Shown: in pieces, positions 19,312 to 28,641 of the stretch
Position numbering within the stretch: position 1 is the stretch's first letter
Layout of the letters: each line of letters begins with the position of its first letter
From: Arenicella sp.
Lineage (GTDB): Bacteria; Pseudomonadota; Gammaproteobacteria; Arenicellales; Arenicellaceae
Direction: 5' to 3'
NCBI GenBank assembly: GCA_023301745.1
Contig: JALZVW010000021.1
Location: forward strand, 1-47,194
Length of the DNA stretch: 47,194 nt
Program-made: the position numbers and the translations under genes
The notes under the pieces: generated by a model
Database searches by the model: none
The model's input: the letters and a program-made list of their open reading frames with translations, nothing else
What the model was told of the DNA's origin: nothing

Positions 19312-19818
19312 CTATTTGGGCTGATAATCGGTGATTACCGACAATTGCCGCACGATACGAAGCGATACAGCTTGCTCCATACTTTCTTGCAATTCGGCCT
19401 CTTCAGACTCAACTTCAACCACAGATTCAGGGTCAAAGTTATATTGGCGTAATTCAGACAAGCTTTTCGGCGGCCGAATATCACCACCTTCAGTATCCTT
19501 TAACGAGTAGGCAACCTTAAACACTAAATTATAGCTATTGGCTTTACCACGGTCATCTAAGGTCGCAACGGTTCGATTGGTTGACGCGTTAGTCACAATA
19601 AGAGAGGCATCTGCACCAGCCGCCGTGGCTGAGAGTGTCGCACCCGCTCGAATTAGAATACGTTCTAGCTCGTCTTTAAATGGCCCTTCTGGGGCGCTAA
19701 CAAACATGTTTTTAACGCCATCAGACAGCGGAATACTGCCGCGCAAGTGAAAGCCACACGCAGATATAGAAATTGCTAAAAGTAGTAATAGCGCAGAGCG
19801 CAAAATGTTGTTGACCAT
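19312..19818 (-). CDS. lptE: LPS-assembly lipoprotein LptE
   Basis: LptE plugs the LptD barrel and helps insert lipopolysaccharide into the outer leaflet. The 168-residue precursor has a signal peptide ending in I-S-A-C with the lipidated Cys at 21, followed at once by GFHLRG, the hallmark of the family. The remainder has the LptE alpha/beta fold (IRQLSVITDY type C-terminal helix). An acidic insert around residues 130-145 (Glu-rich) is somewhat unusual. It sits between leuS and holA, its normal place. Confidence 0.95.
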   Translation of the reverse strand: MVNNILRSALLLLLAISISACGFHLRGSIPLSDGVKNMFVSAPEGPFKDELERILIRAGATLSATAAGADASLIVTNASTNRTVATLDDRGKANSYNLVFKVAYSLKDTEGGDIRPPKSLSELRQYNFDPESVVEVESEEAELQESMEQAVSLRIVRQLSVITDYQPK

Positions 19819-19880
19819 TTTCAGACCTAGTTTTTATTCGTTTCAATTAGATTTTAGCGCAAGCTGGCATCGTTGCGGAA

Positions 19881-22472
19881 TTAATTCGCGACAATATTCA
19901 CCAACTTATTCGGCACCACGATAACTTTACGCACGGTAACACCGTCCAGAAAGCGTTGAACATTTTCATCAGCCACCGCTAAGGCTTCGACCTCTGCTTT
20001 ATTCATTGACGCTGCGACATTCAGTTTTGCACGCAGCTTACCGTTCACTTGCACAACATATGTAATTTCATCTTTAACCAATGCCGATTCATCTACCGAG
20101 ATCCAACCACTGCTTTCTAGTGATTGCTCGGTTCCATATGTCGCCCACAAATGTTCGCATAAATGCGGGGTGATTGGCGCTAGGATTTTCACCAAAATAG
20201 TGCATATTTCAGATAATGTGACATCGGCATGCTCACCCATTGCTGACCAATCGGCTTTCTCAGCGGCATTGGTTAGCTCCATTGCCGCAGCGACAACGGT
20301 GTTAAACTGCTGCCGCTCAAAGTCAAACAGGACTCGTTGAACAATGCCGTGCGTAATTAGTCGCAATGCCTTAGTCGCCGCGTTTGCATTGTCTATGACA
20401 CTTAATGGTTTTAATTTAATACGGCCCAAGGTGTCGCTATGTTTTTCAAATAGATTCCAAACACGGCGTAAAAACCGCGAGCCACCGGCGATAGCATCAT
20501 CATTCCACTCTAATGATTGCTCCGGAGGAGCCGCAAACATGGTGAACAAGCGCACTGTATCGGCACCGTAGCGATCAATCATACTTTGTGGGTCTACGCC
20601 ATTATTCTTCGACTTAGACATTTTCTCGACGCCGCCAACGTCAACCGGTTCGCCATCGGCAAGCAATACAGCGCCGCTAGGCTTTCCTTGATCATCAAGT
20701 TGCACTTCGACTTCTTTAGGATTATAGAAACTGCGCTTGCCATCATCAGCGATCCGAAAGAAGGTTTCGGCCGTCACCATACCTTGAGTTAGCAGCCGTT
20801 TAAACGGCTCATCAGAGTTAATCAGACCAACATCACGCATCAATTTATGAAAAAACCTCGCGTACAATAAATGCATGACAGCGTGTTCAATTCCACCAAT
20901 ATATTGATCAGCGGGCAACCAATAATCGGCCCGCTCGTCCAACATAGCCGTGTCTAAATCGGGGCAACAATAACGTGCGTAATACCAAGACGACTCAAAA
21001 AAGGTATCAAAGGTATCTGTTTCGCGTTCAGCCGGCTCGCCGGTAACAGGGTGAACAGTATCAATAAATGAACGCATTTTTTTAATTGGCGAGCCAACTC
21101 CATCCATCACCACATCGGTTGGCAATTCAACCGGGAATTCAGTTGCTGGAGAGGGATCACCCTTCGCGTCATAGACAAAGGGAATAGGGCAACCCCAATA
21201 ACGTTGCCTCGACACGCCCCAATCACGCAAACGATAATTGATTTGCTGCTCGCCAAGGTTATTTTTTTCTAACCACGCCGTGATATTGATTTTGGCTTCT
21301 TCCGACGTTTGGCCATCAAATTCGCCAGAATTCTTAAGCACACCAAGCTCGGTGTACGCGCCATCAGCAATGTCTAGCACTCCATCGGCCGGATAGATAA
21401 CCGGCTTGATATCAATCCCATACTTAGTAGCAAACTCATAATCTCGCTGATCATGCGCTGGCACAGCCATTACCGCACCAGTACCGTAAGTCATTAATAC
21501 GAAGTTAGCGCACCATACTGGTAGTTCATCACCGGTTACGGGGTGTCTTGCTGTAACGCCAAGACTAATGCCGCGTTTCTCCATTGTTTCCATGTCGGCT
21601 TCAGCCGTGGAACTCTGCGCACATTGCGCACGAAAAGCGGCGACGTCATCATTCGTCGCTGACGCTTGTAACGCCAGGGGATGATCCGCTGCGACAGCTA
21701 AATATGTGACCCCCATAAGCGTATCTGGCCGAGTGGTAAACACACGCAGGTTGTCGAAGTCATCGACGGCAAACTCAGCTTCGGCGCCAACCGACTTACC
21801 GATCCAGTTACGCTGCATGGTTTTAACTGAATCAGGCCAGCCATCGAGGTCATCCAAGCCGGCAAGCAACTCTTCTGCATAATCAGTGATTTTAATAAAC
21901 CATTGAGGAATTTTTTTCTTCTCAACCAAGGCACCCGAACGCCAGCCACGGCCATCAATCACTTGCTCGTTAGCCAGTACAGTTTGGTCCACAGGGTCCC
22001 AATTGACTTCAGATTCTTTTTTATAAACCAGACCACGCTCATACAATTTAGTAAAGAACCATTGCTCCCACTTATAATAATCTGGCTTACAGGTCGCCAG
22101 CTCACGGCTCCAATCGTAACTAAAGCCCAGCCGTTTTAACTGGCCGCGCATGTCGGCAATATTGTCATCTGTCCAAGGCGCTGGCGCTGTTTTATTTTGA
22201 ATGGCTGCATTTTCAGCTGGCAAGCCAAAGGCATCCCAACCAATCGGGTGCAACACATTCTTACCAAGCAACCGTTGATAACGGCTAATTACGTCACCAA
22301 TCGTGTAGTTACGAACATGCCCCATGTGCAGTTTGCCTGACGGGTAGGGAAACATTTCTAAACAATAAAATTTTTCTTTATCGCTGTCTTCTACCGCTTT
22401 GAAGACCTGCGTCTTTTCCCAATTAGCTTGGACGCTAACTTCAATGTCTTGTGGGCTGTACTCTTGAGGCAT
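19881..22472 (-). CDS. leuS: Leucyl-tRNA synthetase
   Basis: Class I synthetase that charges tRNA-Leu. The 863 residues are close to the E. coli length. Signature HMGH is at 49-52 and KMSKS at 617-621. Between them is the CP1 editing domain, with [15 protein letters not shown] and the [10 protein letters not shown] segment whose Asp is needed for editing of misacylated tRNA. The DSGW-like region, WYYARYCC and the anticodon-binding C-terminal domain follow. It is the first gene of the long minus-strand run; the preceding 279 bases hold a candidate promoter. Confidence 0.97.
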   Translation of the reverse strand: MPQEYSPQDIEVSVQANWEKTQVFKAVEDSDKEKFYCLEMFPYPSGKLHMGHVRNYTIGDVISRYQRLLGKNVLHPIGWDAFGLPAENAAIQNKTAPAPWTDDNIADMRGQLKRLGFSYDWSRELATCKPDYYKWEQWFFTKLYERGLVYKKESEVNWDPVDQTVLANEQVIDGRGWRSGALVEKKKIPQWFIKITDYAEELLAGLDDLDGWPDSVKTMQRNWIGKSVGAEAEFAVDDFDNLRVFTTRPDTLMGVTYLAVAADHPLALQASATNDDVAAFRAQCAQSSTAEADMETMEKRGISLGVTARHPVTGDELPVWCANFVLMTYGTGAVMAVPAHDQRDYEFATKYGIDIKPVIYPADGVLDIADGAYTELGVLKNSGEFDGQTSEEAKINITAWLEKNNLGEQQINYRLRDWGVSRQRYWGCPIPFVYDAKGDPSPATEFPVELPTDVVMDGVGSPIKKMRSFIDTVHPVTGEPAERETDTFDTFFESSWYYARYCCPDLDTAMLDERADYWLPADQYIGGIEHAVMHLLYARFFHKLMRDVGLINSDEPFKRLLTQGMVTAETFFRIADDGKRSFYNPKEVEVQLDDQGKPSGAVLLADGEPVDVGGVEKMSKSKNNGVDPQSMIDRYGADTVRLFTMFAAPPEQSLEWNDDAIAGGSRFLRRVWNLFEKHSDTLGRIKLKPLSVIDNANAATKALRLITHGIVQRVLFDFERQQFNTVVAAAMELTNAAEKADWSAMGEHADVTLSEICTILVKILAPITPHLCEHLWATYGTEQSLESSGWISVDESALVKDEITYVVQVNGKLRAKLNVAASMNKAEVEALAVADENVQRFLDGVTVRKVIVVPNKLVNIVAN

Positions 22473-22528
22473 GATTCTATGTTATCAATGGTTTAACTGG
22501 CCTATTTTGAGGCAGGCCTAAACCCAGC

Positions 22529-22557
22529 ATTGTAACGGTAACGGTGTTGAGAGTGCA
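22529..22557 (-). promoter_or_regulatory. Candidate sigma70 promoter of leuS
   Basis: On the minus strand TGCACT (22557-22552), a 17-base spacer and TACAAT (22534-22529) precede leuS by about 57 bases. The -10 is good (5 of 6), the -35 weak (3 of 6). Inferred from consensus only. Confidence 0.3.
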
Positions 22558-22751
22558 GTGTTTTATCGAGGATTGTATGTGCGAATTCAGAACCTTTCGA
22601 CTCAAGCAGCGGCGATAGGACAACTTGAGATCTTATTCAGATAGCCGAGCCCCAAACTGATTTTTGATTGGCCCGGCGAAAGGGCAAAGCAATGAGATCG
22701 CCAATCGATTGATCTGCGATCTATAAGCCGGCTAAGAGCTAATTGAAGTTA

Positions 22752-23147
22752 CTAACCAGTCGACAATGGCGGATGAAAGATAAACTGCACGACCACGCCT
22801 TCTGGGTCAGAGCAATAAAAGCTGCGCGCGCCATCCCGGTGCGTCTTAGCTTGATTAATCATTTTCACGCCATTGTCGAGTAAAAAATCATACCACTGAT
22901 CAACCTGTTCGATTTTATCGACAATAATACCGGTATGAGCCAACGACTGAGCCTTAACACCCGTGTCAGCCACTCGATGTAGAGCCAAATTATCGACGCC
23001 GCTAGAAAGATAAACATTGTCGCTATCGGGCCGCCATTCGACCTCGAAACCAAGCAAATCAACGTAGAACGACTCTACCAATGCAAGATCTAAAACATTT
23101 AACGCAACGTGGCGCATGCCCGCATGCTGTGGTCTGGTAAGGCTCAT
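22752..23147 (-). CDS. VOC (glyoxalase/dioxygenase) family protein
   Basis: A 131-residue single-chain VOC protein with the two beta-alpha-beta-beta-beta units of the fold. The first starts MRHVALNVLDL (H13 is a likely metal ligand) and the second starts with LAHTGIIVD. The C-terminal strand reads GVVVQFIFHP, where many VOC enzymes carry a Glu metal ligand; here the matching residue appears to be Gln, so the metal site may differ. The substrate cannot be told. Its ATG overlaps the stop of the OsmC gene (ATGA), so the two are coupled, at the end of the trp block. Confidence 0.8.
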   Translation of the reverse strand: MSLTRPQHAGMRHVALNVLDLALVESFYVDLLGFEVEWRPDSDNVYLSSGVDNLALHRVADTGVKAQSLAHTGIIVDKIEQVDQWYDFLLDNGVKMINQAKTHRDGARSFYCSDPEGVVVQFIFHPPLSTG

Positions 23148-23557
23148 TGAATAATCTCAAATGAATGGGTGATGTCGGCAGTCTTACCGAGCATGATAGA
23201 CGCTGAGCAATATTTTTCAGCGGACTGTTGAACCGCTAAGCCAACCGCTTTATCACTTAGCTTTTGGCCACTTACTTTGAAATGTAGATGAATTTTAGTA
23301 AACACTTTCGGTTCAGTGTCAGCTCGTTGAGCTTCAATTTCGGCAACGCAATTTTCAACCGTTAAACGGCGCTTGCGCAAAATATGAACGACATCAAACG
23401 ATGCACAGCCGCCCATGCCAATCAATAGAGTCTCCATTGGTCTCGCGCCTAAGTTCTCACCGCCAAACTCAGGAGGGCCATCCATCATGATCTCGTGCCC
23501 CGAACCTGAGGTGCCTTTGAAGTTCACGTTTTGTTGAAGTTCTACACTTATTTTCAT
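23144..23557 (-). CDS. OsmC family protein (YhfA-like)
   Basis: A 137-residue OsmC/Ohr-fold protein. The two redox cysteines of the superfamily are present: C51 in MGGCASFDVVHIL and C117 in KYCSASIML. OsmC and Ohr proteins reduce organic hydroperoxides with electrons from lipoyl proteins or other thiols; this branch, close to E. coli YhfA, has no firmly assigned substrate. It follows trpC by 48 bases and overlaps the VOC gene. From memory, Pseudomonas has an OsmC-like gene downstream of trpGDC with a crp-type gene between; here the crp-type gene is absent. Confidence 0.85.
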   Translation of the reverse strand: MKISVELQQNVNFKGTSGSGHEIMMDGPPEFGGENLGARPMETLLIGMGGCASFDVVHILRKRRLTVENCVAEIEAQRADTEPKVFTKIHLHFKVSGQKLSDKAVGLAVQQSAEKYCSASIMLGKTADITHSFEIIQ

Positions 23558-23605
23558 TACATTATCTACTGTAGTTTCTATTAATTACTTTGATTCTAAA
23601 TCGGC

Positions 23606-24415
23606 CTAAAAAAACAACTCAGCTAACCGTTTACCTGGATCATCGGCACGCATAAACGCTTCGCCGACTAAAAAACTATTTACATTATGCTCTCGCATTA
23701 GACCAATGTCGTCTTCGGTATGAATGCCGCTCTCGGTCACCACCACCACATCGTCAGGTATCGAGTTTAGCAAGTCTATTGTGGTATTCAGCGACGTACT
23801 GAAATCTCGTAAATTTCGATTATTGATGCCGATCATTGGCATTGCCAACTTAAGACCTCGCTCAAGTTCATGCTGATTATGCACTTCGATCAAAACGTCC
23901 ATATCAAGCTCTTGCGCTCTACCCGCTAAATCTTGCATAAGACCGTCTTCCAAGGCGGCAACGATCAAGAGTATACAATCGGCCTCCATCGCTTTAGCTT
24001 CGAACACTTGATAATCATCAAGCATGAAATCTTTTCGTAACATTGGCAAAGTGCAGGCTTGGCGCGCCTGCGCGAAGTACTTGGCGCTGCCTTTAAAGAA
24101 TTCTCGATCGGTTAATACCGATAGACAGCTGGCACCGTGCTTTTGATAACTTTCGGCAATATCAGACGGGCGAAAGTCTTCTCGGATAATACCTTTGCTT
24201 GGGCTGGCCTTTTTAACTTCAGCAATAATCGCCGAATGCCCTGACGCCAAAGACGAGGTTAACGCCGCGACGAAACCTCGACTGTCAGGCATGTCTGCCG
24301 CCTTGGCTTTCACGTCAGCCAATGAAAATTGGCGTTTCGCATGAACAACTTCTTCAGCCTTGTGAGCCATGATGTTATCGAGCACATCTGAGCCTGTCGA
24401 CATAACTTGATGCAT
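23606..24415 (-). CDS. trpC: Indole-3-glycerol phosphate synthase
   Basis: TrpC closes the indole ring, turning the deoxyribulose derivative CdRP into indole-3-glycerol phosphate. The 269-residue protein is a single (beta/alpha)8 barrel; it is not fused to TrpF as in enterobacteria. Active-site segments are [14 protein letters not shown] (catalytic Lys), [24 protein letters not shown] and IGINNRNL with VVTESGI near the end. Its ATG comes directly after the trpD stop. An ATG four codons later (MSTGSDVL) is an equally likely start. Confidence 0.96.
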   Translation of the reverse strand: MHQVMSTGSDVLDNIMAHKAEEVVHAKRQFSLADVKAKAADMPDSRGFVAALTSSLASGHSAIIAEVKKASPSKGIIREDFRPSDIAESYQKHGASCLSVLTDREFFKGSAKYFAQARQACTLPMLRKDFMLDDYQVFEAKAMEADCILLIVAALEDGLMQDLAGRAQELDMDVLIEVHNQHELERGLKLAMPMIGINNRNLRDFSTSLNTTIDLLNSIPDDVVVVTESGIHTEDDIGLMREHNVNSFLVGEAFMRADDPGKRLAELFF

Positions 24416-25444
24416 CTAATTTTCTCCCAAAGCCTGCTGAGTAGCGAGTATATAGCCTTGTTTTGCGGCTAAGGCCTTACCTGAATTTATCGAAGCTATG
24501 GCCATCTCAATACCATCCGCTAAAGAGCTGGCTAAACCAGAAACATAAACCCCTGCGCCAGCATTGAGAACCACAATATCCCGAGCGGCCCCTTTTTCTC
24601 CAGCCAAGACACGCTCAATTATTGCTAAAGACTCAGCCGGGTCACGCACGATAATTTGCTCTACGTTAGCCGGTTTCAAGCCAAAATCTTCGGGCTGAAC
24701 ACGGTAAGAGACAACTTGCCCATCACGCATTTCACTAATAGTCGTCGGCGCGCAAATACTGATTTCGTCCATGCCATCATCAGAGTGCACCACTAAGGTA
24801 TGCTCACTTCCGAGGCGCAAAAAGACATTGGCGATAATATCAGTCAAGTCTTTGGCAAACACGCCAACCACCTGCCGCCTCACTTGAGCCGGGTTGGTTA
24901 ATGGGCCTAACACATTAAAAATCGTTCTAACCGCCATCTCTTTACGCGGCCCAATAGCATGGCGCATCGCACTGTGGTGCATTGGTGCAAACATAAAGCC
25001 AACGCCGGCCGATTCGATGACCTTTGCAACCTGATTAGACTCAAGGTTCAAATTAGCACCGGCTTGCTCAAGCAAGTCGGCGCTACCGGACTTACTCGAA
25101 ACCGATCGATTACCATGCTTGGCAACGCTACAACCGGCCCCAGCCGCAACAAACGATGCGGCGGTTGACACATTGAACGTGCTTATACCGTCGCCACCGG
25201 TCCCAACAATATCAATTAAATTTGGCGCATCTATATCCACATGACTTGCCAGAGAGGACATCACCTCTGCAGCCGCCGTTATTTCATCTACGCTTTCGCC
25301 CTTCATTCGCAAAGCGATTAGCAAACCGCCAATTTGAGAGTCAGTACACTCACCTGTCATGATTTGCTGCATCACAGCTTGCATGTCTTGGCGCGATAAA
25401 TCTTGGCGCTCGATAAGCTGCGCGATGGCCTGTTGAATATGCAT
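24416..25444 (-). CDS. trpD: Anthranilate phosphoribosyltransferase
   Basis: TrpD transfers the phosphoribosyl group from PRPP to anthranilate. At 342 residues it is the stand-alone form, not fused to TrpG. The PRPP-binding VGTGGDGISTFN and the GNRSVSSKSGSADLLE segment are seen, then FAPMHHSAMRH and RTIFNVLGPLTNP, all typical. I chose the ATG at 25444, two bases after the trpG stop; an in-frame TTG two codons upstream is less likely. Confidence 0.96.
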   Translation of the reverse strand: MHIQQAIAQLIERQDLSRQDMQAVMQQIMTGECTDSQIGGLLIALRMKGESVDEITAAAEVMSSLASHVDIDAPNLIDIVGTGGDGISTFNVSTAASFVAAGAGCSVAKHGNRSVSSKSGSADLLEQAGANLNLESNQVAKVIESAGVGFMFAPMHHSAMRHAIGPRKEMAVRTIFNVLGPLTNPAQVRRQVVGVFAKDLTDIIANVFLRLGSEHTLVVHSDDGMDEISICAPTTISEMRDGQVVSYRVQPEDFGLKPANVEQIIVRDPAESLAIIERVLAGEKGAARDIVVLNAGAGVYVSGLASSLADGIEMAIASINSGKALAAKQGYILATQQALGEN

Positions 25445-25446
25445 AA

Positions 25447-26013
25447 TCAATTAGTTTCCAGAAAATTCTTCAAAAGAGCATGACCGTGTTCAGTCAGAAT
25501 CGACTCAGGATGAAATTGCACGCCTTCAATCGCCAGCTCGCGGTGGCGTATGCCCATTATTTCACCGTCGTCACTCCATGCCGTTACTTCGAGACACGGT
25601 GGCAATGAGCTCTTTTCAATCACCAAAGAGTGATAGCGCGTCACGGTAAAAGGGTTTGGAATATTTTTGAAAACCCCTTGATTGATATGGCGAATGGGCG
25701 ATGTTTTACCGTGCATAATGCTCTTAGCGTGCACCACATGGCCCCCAAAGGCTTGACCGATACTTTGATGGCCCAAGCAAACACCCATTAAAGGAAGCTG
25801 ACCTTTAAAATGTTCGATCACAGAAAGCGAAATACCGGCTTCGTTAGGCGTGCACGGGCCGGGCGATAACATAATGCGGTCTGGGCGCATCGCCTCAATA
25901 TCCCGAAGTGTAATTTCGTCATTGCGAAAAGTACGAACGTCTTCACCTAGTTCACCCAAATATTGCACGAGGTTATAGGTAAACGAATCGTAGTTATCAA
26001 TCATTATTAACAT
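25447..26013 (-). CDS. trpG: Anthranilate synthase component II (glutamine amidotransferase)
   Basis: TrpG releases ammonia from glutamine for TrpE. The 188-residue class I amidotransferase has the nucleophile C79 in [10 protein letters not shown] and the His-Glu pair in VQFHPESIL near residue 170. The start [15 protein letters not shown] is typical. In some bacteria the same subunit also serves p-aminobenzoate synthase (PabA); no pabB is visible here. It follows trpE by 9 bases and precedes trpD by two. Confidence 0.96.
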   Translation of the reverse strand: MLIMIDNYDSFTYNLVQYLGELGEDVRTFRNDEITLRDIEAMRPDRIMLSPGPCTPNEAGISLSVIEHFKGQLPLMGVCLGHQSIGQAFGGHVVHAKSIMHGKTSPIRHINQGVFKNIPNPFTVTRYHSLVIEKSSLPPCLEVTAWSDDGEIMGIRHRELAIEGVQFHPESILTEHGHALLKNFLETN

Positions 26014-26022
26014 AAGAAACCC

Positions 26023-27561
26023 CTAATTTTTTGGTGATGTTGTTGATCGCGTTTTAGCGCTGGCGAGACCTAAACCCGTGCTGGCCATCTCAATCGCCTT
26101 GACCATTGCTCGCGCCTTATTCAGGGTTTCTTTCCACTCATACTTGGGCACTGAGTCGGCAACAATCCCGGCACCAGCTTGCACATACACCACGTTATCT
26201 TTAATCACCGCCGTACGAATAGCAATAGCGGTGTCCATATTGCCGTTCCAGCCTAAATATCCAACGGCACCGGAATAAATGCCACGCTTGATCGGCTCGA
26301 GTTCATGAATGATCTCCATCGCTCGTATCTTTGGCGCGCCACTTACCGTGCCAGCCGGAAAAGTGGCCTTTAACACGTCAATGGCGTCAACACCGGACTC
26401 CACTTGGCCATCAACATTCGAGACGATGTGCATGACGTGCGAATAACGTTCTACAAGCATTCTTTCTGTTAGCTCAACCGAGCCGGTCTTAGCAATGCGG
26501 CCCACGTCATTGCGACCCAAATCGATCAACATAAGGTGTTCAGCGAGCTCTTTCTCATCATTGAGAAGCTCAGTTTCTAATTCGAGATCACGTTCAGCGG
26601 TGTCTCCACGTTTACGCGTTCCAGCAATCGGTCTAACCGTAACCAGACCATCCTCTAAACGCACTAGAATTTCGGGCGACGAGCCTACAATTTCAAAGTC
26701 GCCCATATCAAGAAAGTACATATAAGGCGATGGGTTAATGGTTCTCAACGCTCGATACAAGTCAATTGGTCGGCCAGTATAGGGGGTAGATAAACGCTGA
26801 GACAGCACGACTTGCATGATATCACCCTCACGAATGTAGTCTCGGCAACGCTCTACCGCCGCTTGAAAATCAGGTTGTGAGAAATGTAAGTCGTAGTTAC
26901 TTTCATCGACACTCGGCTTGTCAGCCCGCACAATCGGTGCGCTAACATTTGAGTCGAGGCCGGCGACACAAGCGTCCAAATGCTCCTGAGCTTTTTGATA
27001 AGCCTGGTCGTCATTCAAGTCAGCCAAGGTGACCATAAAAATACGGCCAGAAAGATTGTCAAACACCAACACGTCTTTTGAAACCATTAACATCACATCG
27101 GGCGTGCCAATGTCGTCAGGTTTATCGTTTAATGCTAAGCGTGGTTCAATATAAGCAACAATTTCATAGCCGAAATAACCAACCAGCCCTCCGATCATTT
27201 CAGGTAAACCACTGTACTGCGCCACTTTGTATTGAGCCTGCAGCTCGCGCACTTTTTCCAGAGGCTGCTCGACCTGCGACGTTTCAACAATCTCGCCATC
27301 TTGTTCGACCGTCATTTTTTTTCCAAAAAAACGATAAATTCGCTTACACGGCAAACCGATAATCGAGTATCGCCCCCACTTGTCTCCGCCTTGAACCGAC
27401 TCAAATAGATAAGTATAAGGCTGCGCGGCTAGCTTTAGATAGGTACTAACAGGGGTATCGAGGTCGGCCAGGGTTTCACGAACCACCGGCACATGTGTAA
27501 AACCCTGTGTTTTAAAAGGCGCTACAAAAGAGTTGAATTCTGATTCTGTTGAAAAAGGCAT
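26023..27561 (-). CDS. trpE: Anthranilate synthase component I
   Basis: TrpE converts chorismate and ammonia into anthranilate, the first step of tryptophan synthesis. The protein has 512 residues from the ATG at 27561; a GTG at 27594 would add eleven residues without family similarity. The N-terminal region holds the likely tryptophan feedback site (YLFESVQGG), and the C-terminal chorismate-binding domain has RPIAGTRKRG, LIDLGRNDVGR, FPAGTVSGAPK and GAGIVADS. The 261-base gap upstream shows no clear attenuator: no short frame with Trp codons and no terminator with a T-run close to trpE. Regulation may instead be by feedback or by a distant regulator. Confidence 0.96.
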   Translation of the reverse strand: MPFSTESEFNSFVAPFKTQGFTHVPVVRETLADLDTPVSTYLKLAAQPYTYLFESVQGGDKWGRYSIIGLPCKRIYRFFGKKMTVEQDGEIVETSQVEQPLEKVRELQAQYKVAQYSGLPEMIGGLVGYFGYEIVAYIEPRLALNDKPDDIGTPDVMLMVSKDVLVFDNLSGRIFMVTLADLNDDQAYQKAQEHLDACVAGLDSNVSAPIVRADKPSVDESNYDLHFSQPDFQAAVERCRDYIREGDIMQVVLSQRLSTPYTGRPIDLYRALRTINPSPYMYFLDMGDFEIVGSSPEILVRLEDGLVTVRPIAGTRKRGDTAERDLELETELLNDEKELAEHLMLIDLGRNDVGRIAKTGSVELTERMLVERYSHVMHIVSNVDGQVESGVDAIDVLKATFPAGTVSGAPKIRAMEIIHELEPIKRGIYSGAVGYLGWNGNMDTAIAIRTAVIKDNVVYVQAGAGIVADSVPKYEWKETLNKARAMVKAIEMASTGLGLASAKTRSTTSPKN

Positions 27562-27740
27562 GGCAATAATTACTCGTTTTAGGTGCAACCGCACTTCATT
27601 GAGTGCTATTTAAGGCTGCGTATGCAAATACAAATGATGTGTGTGGGTGAAATTCATAATAGAAGCGCCCACAGATAGTTCTAGCGTCGCCAGCTCCGCC
27701 AACTTAAATCCATAATTTGTAGTACGTTATTTTGCATAAT

Positions 27741-27760
27741 AAAAGAGAGGGGTTCGCCCC
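27741..27760 (-). terminator. Possible terminator after rpe
   Basis: On the minus strand GGGG-CGAA-CCCC forms a short G/C stem with a GNRA-like loop, followed by TCTCTTTTATT. It lies about 65 bases after the rpe stop and upstream of trpE. The stem has only four strong pairs. Confidence 0.35.
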
Positions 27761-27822
27761 GTAGGCCAATGATTACGCGAGGGCGGCTTCAGGTCAAGTA
27801 CTAATAAGGGCCTAAACGACCT

Positions 27823-28512
27823 TTAAGACGTGGCTTTTGCGATATTTTCACGCATCTGACTAATCACCTTGGCATAATCATCCTGATTGAAAATTGCTGA
27901 ACCGGCAACGAAAGTATCAGCGCCAAGTGCCGCTAGCTCACCGATATTGTCGGCCTTTACGCCACCGTCGATCTCTAGGCGTATATCGCGACCACTCGCA
28001 TCAATGATCTTGCGCGCTTCGACAATCTTATCTTTGATATAAGGTATGAATGATTGACCACCAAAGCCAGGATTAACCGACATGAGTAAAATCATATCAA
28101 CCTTATCGATCGCCCACTCCAAAACAGATAATGGAGTTGCAGGGTTAAAGACTAAACCCGCCTGGCAACCTTCCGCTTTTATCAGCTGCAAACTGCGATC
28201 CAAGTGCTTGCTCGCTTCTGGGTGAAAGGTGATTGTTGTCGCGCCGGCGGCGGCAAAATCAGGGATAATTCGGTCAACTGGCTCAACCATCAAATGCACA
28301 TCAATCGGAGCCTTAACGCCATGGTCACGTAACGCTTTACAAACCATGGGCCCAATCGTTAAATTAGGTACATAGTGGTTGTCCATTACATCAAAATGAA
28401 CCCAATCAGCTCCAGCGGCTAGCACGTTATCAACTTCTTCTCCTAACTTTGCAAAGTTAGCAGACAGAATAGAAGGGGCTATTACGTAATCTCTCGTCAT
28501 TTGATCGGCCAT
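27823..28512 (-). CDS. rpe: Ribulose-phosphate 3-epimerase
   Basis: Interconverts ribulose-5-phosphate and xylulose-5-phosphate in the pentose phosphate pathway. The 229-residue TIM barrel has [15 protein letters not shown], the metal-binding [26 protein letters not shown] and LEIDGGVK. An ATG four codons downstream ([10 protein letters not shown]) would give an N-terminus closer to other Rpe proteins; there is no ribosome site to decide. In many Gammaproteobacteria rpe is followed by gph (phosphoglycolate phosphatase) and then trpE; here gph is missing from that place. Confidence 0.96.
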   Translation of the reverse strand: MADQMTRDYVIAPSILSANFAKLGEEVDNVLAAGADWVHFDVMDNHYVPNLTIGPMVCKALRDHGVKAPIDVHLMVEPVDRIIPDFAAAGATTITFHPEASKHLDRSLQLIKAEGCQAGLVFNPATPLSVLEWAIDKVDMILLMSVNPGFGGQSFIPYIKDKIVEARKIIDASGRDIRLEIDGGVKADNIGELAALGADTFVAGSAIFNQDDYAKVISQMRENIAKATS

Positions 28513-28641
28513 TTGGCAGTGTGAACAGTTCGACTTAGTTGAGACGCAATTATAGCGAAACTATTTCAAACTGCCAGATCAAACTAGCATTTCAGATGAC
28601 CGGCTAAAACGAGCGATGCGACAAAGATAGATCCACCATGG

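Noticed and set aside
27608-27655. Minus-strand 15-codon frame before trpE, rich in His and Thr codons, as a leader peptide
   Set aside because: It has no Trp codons, no ribosome site and no following terminator with a T-run, so it does not fit a trp attenuator.
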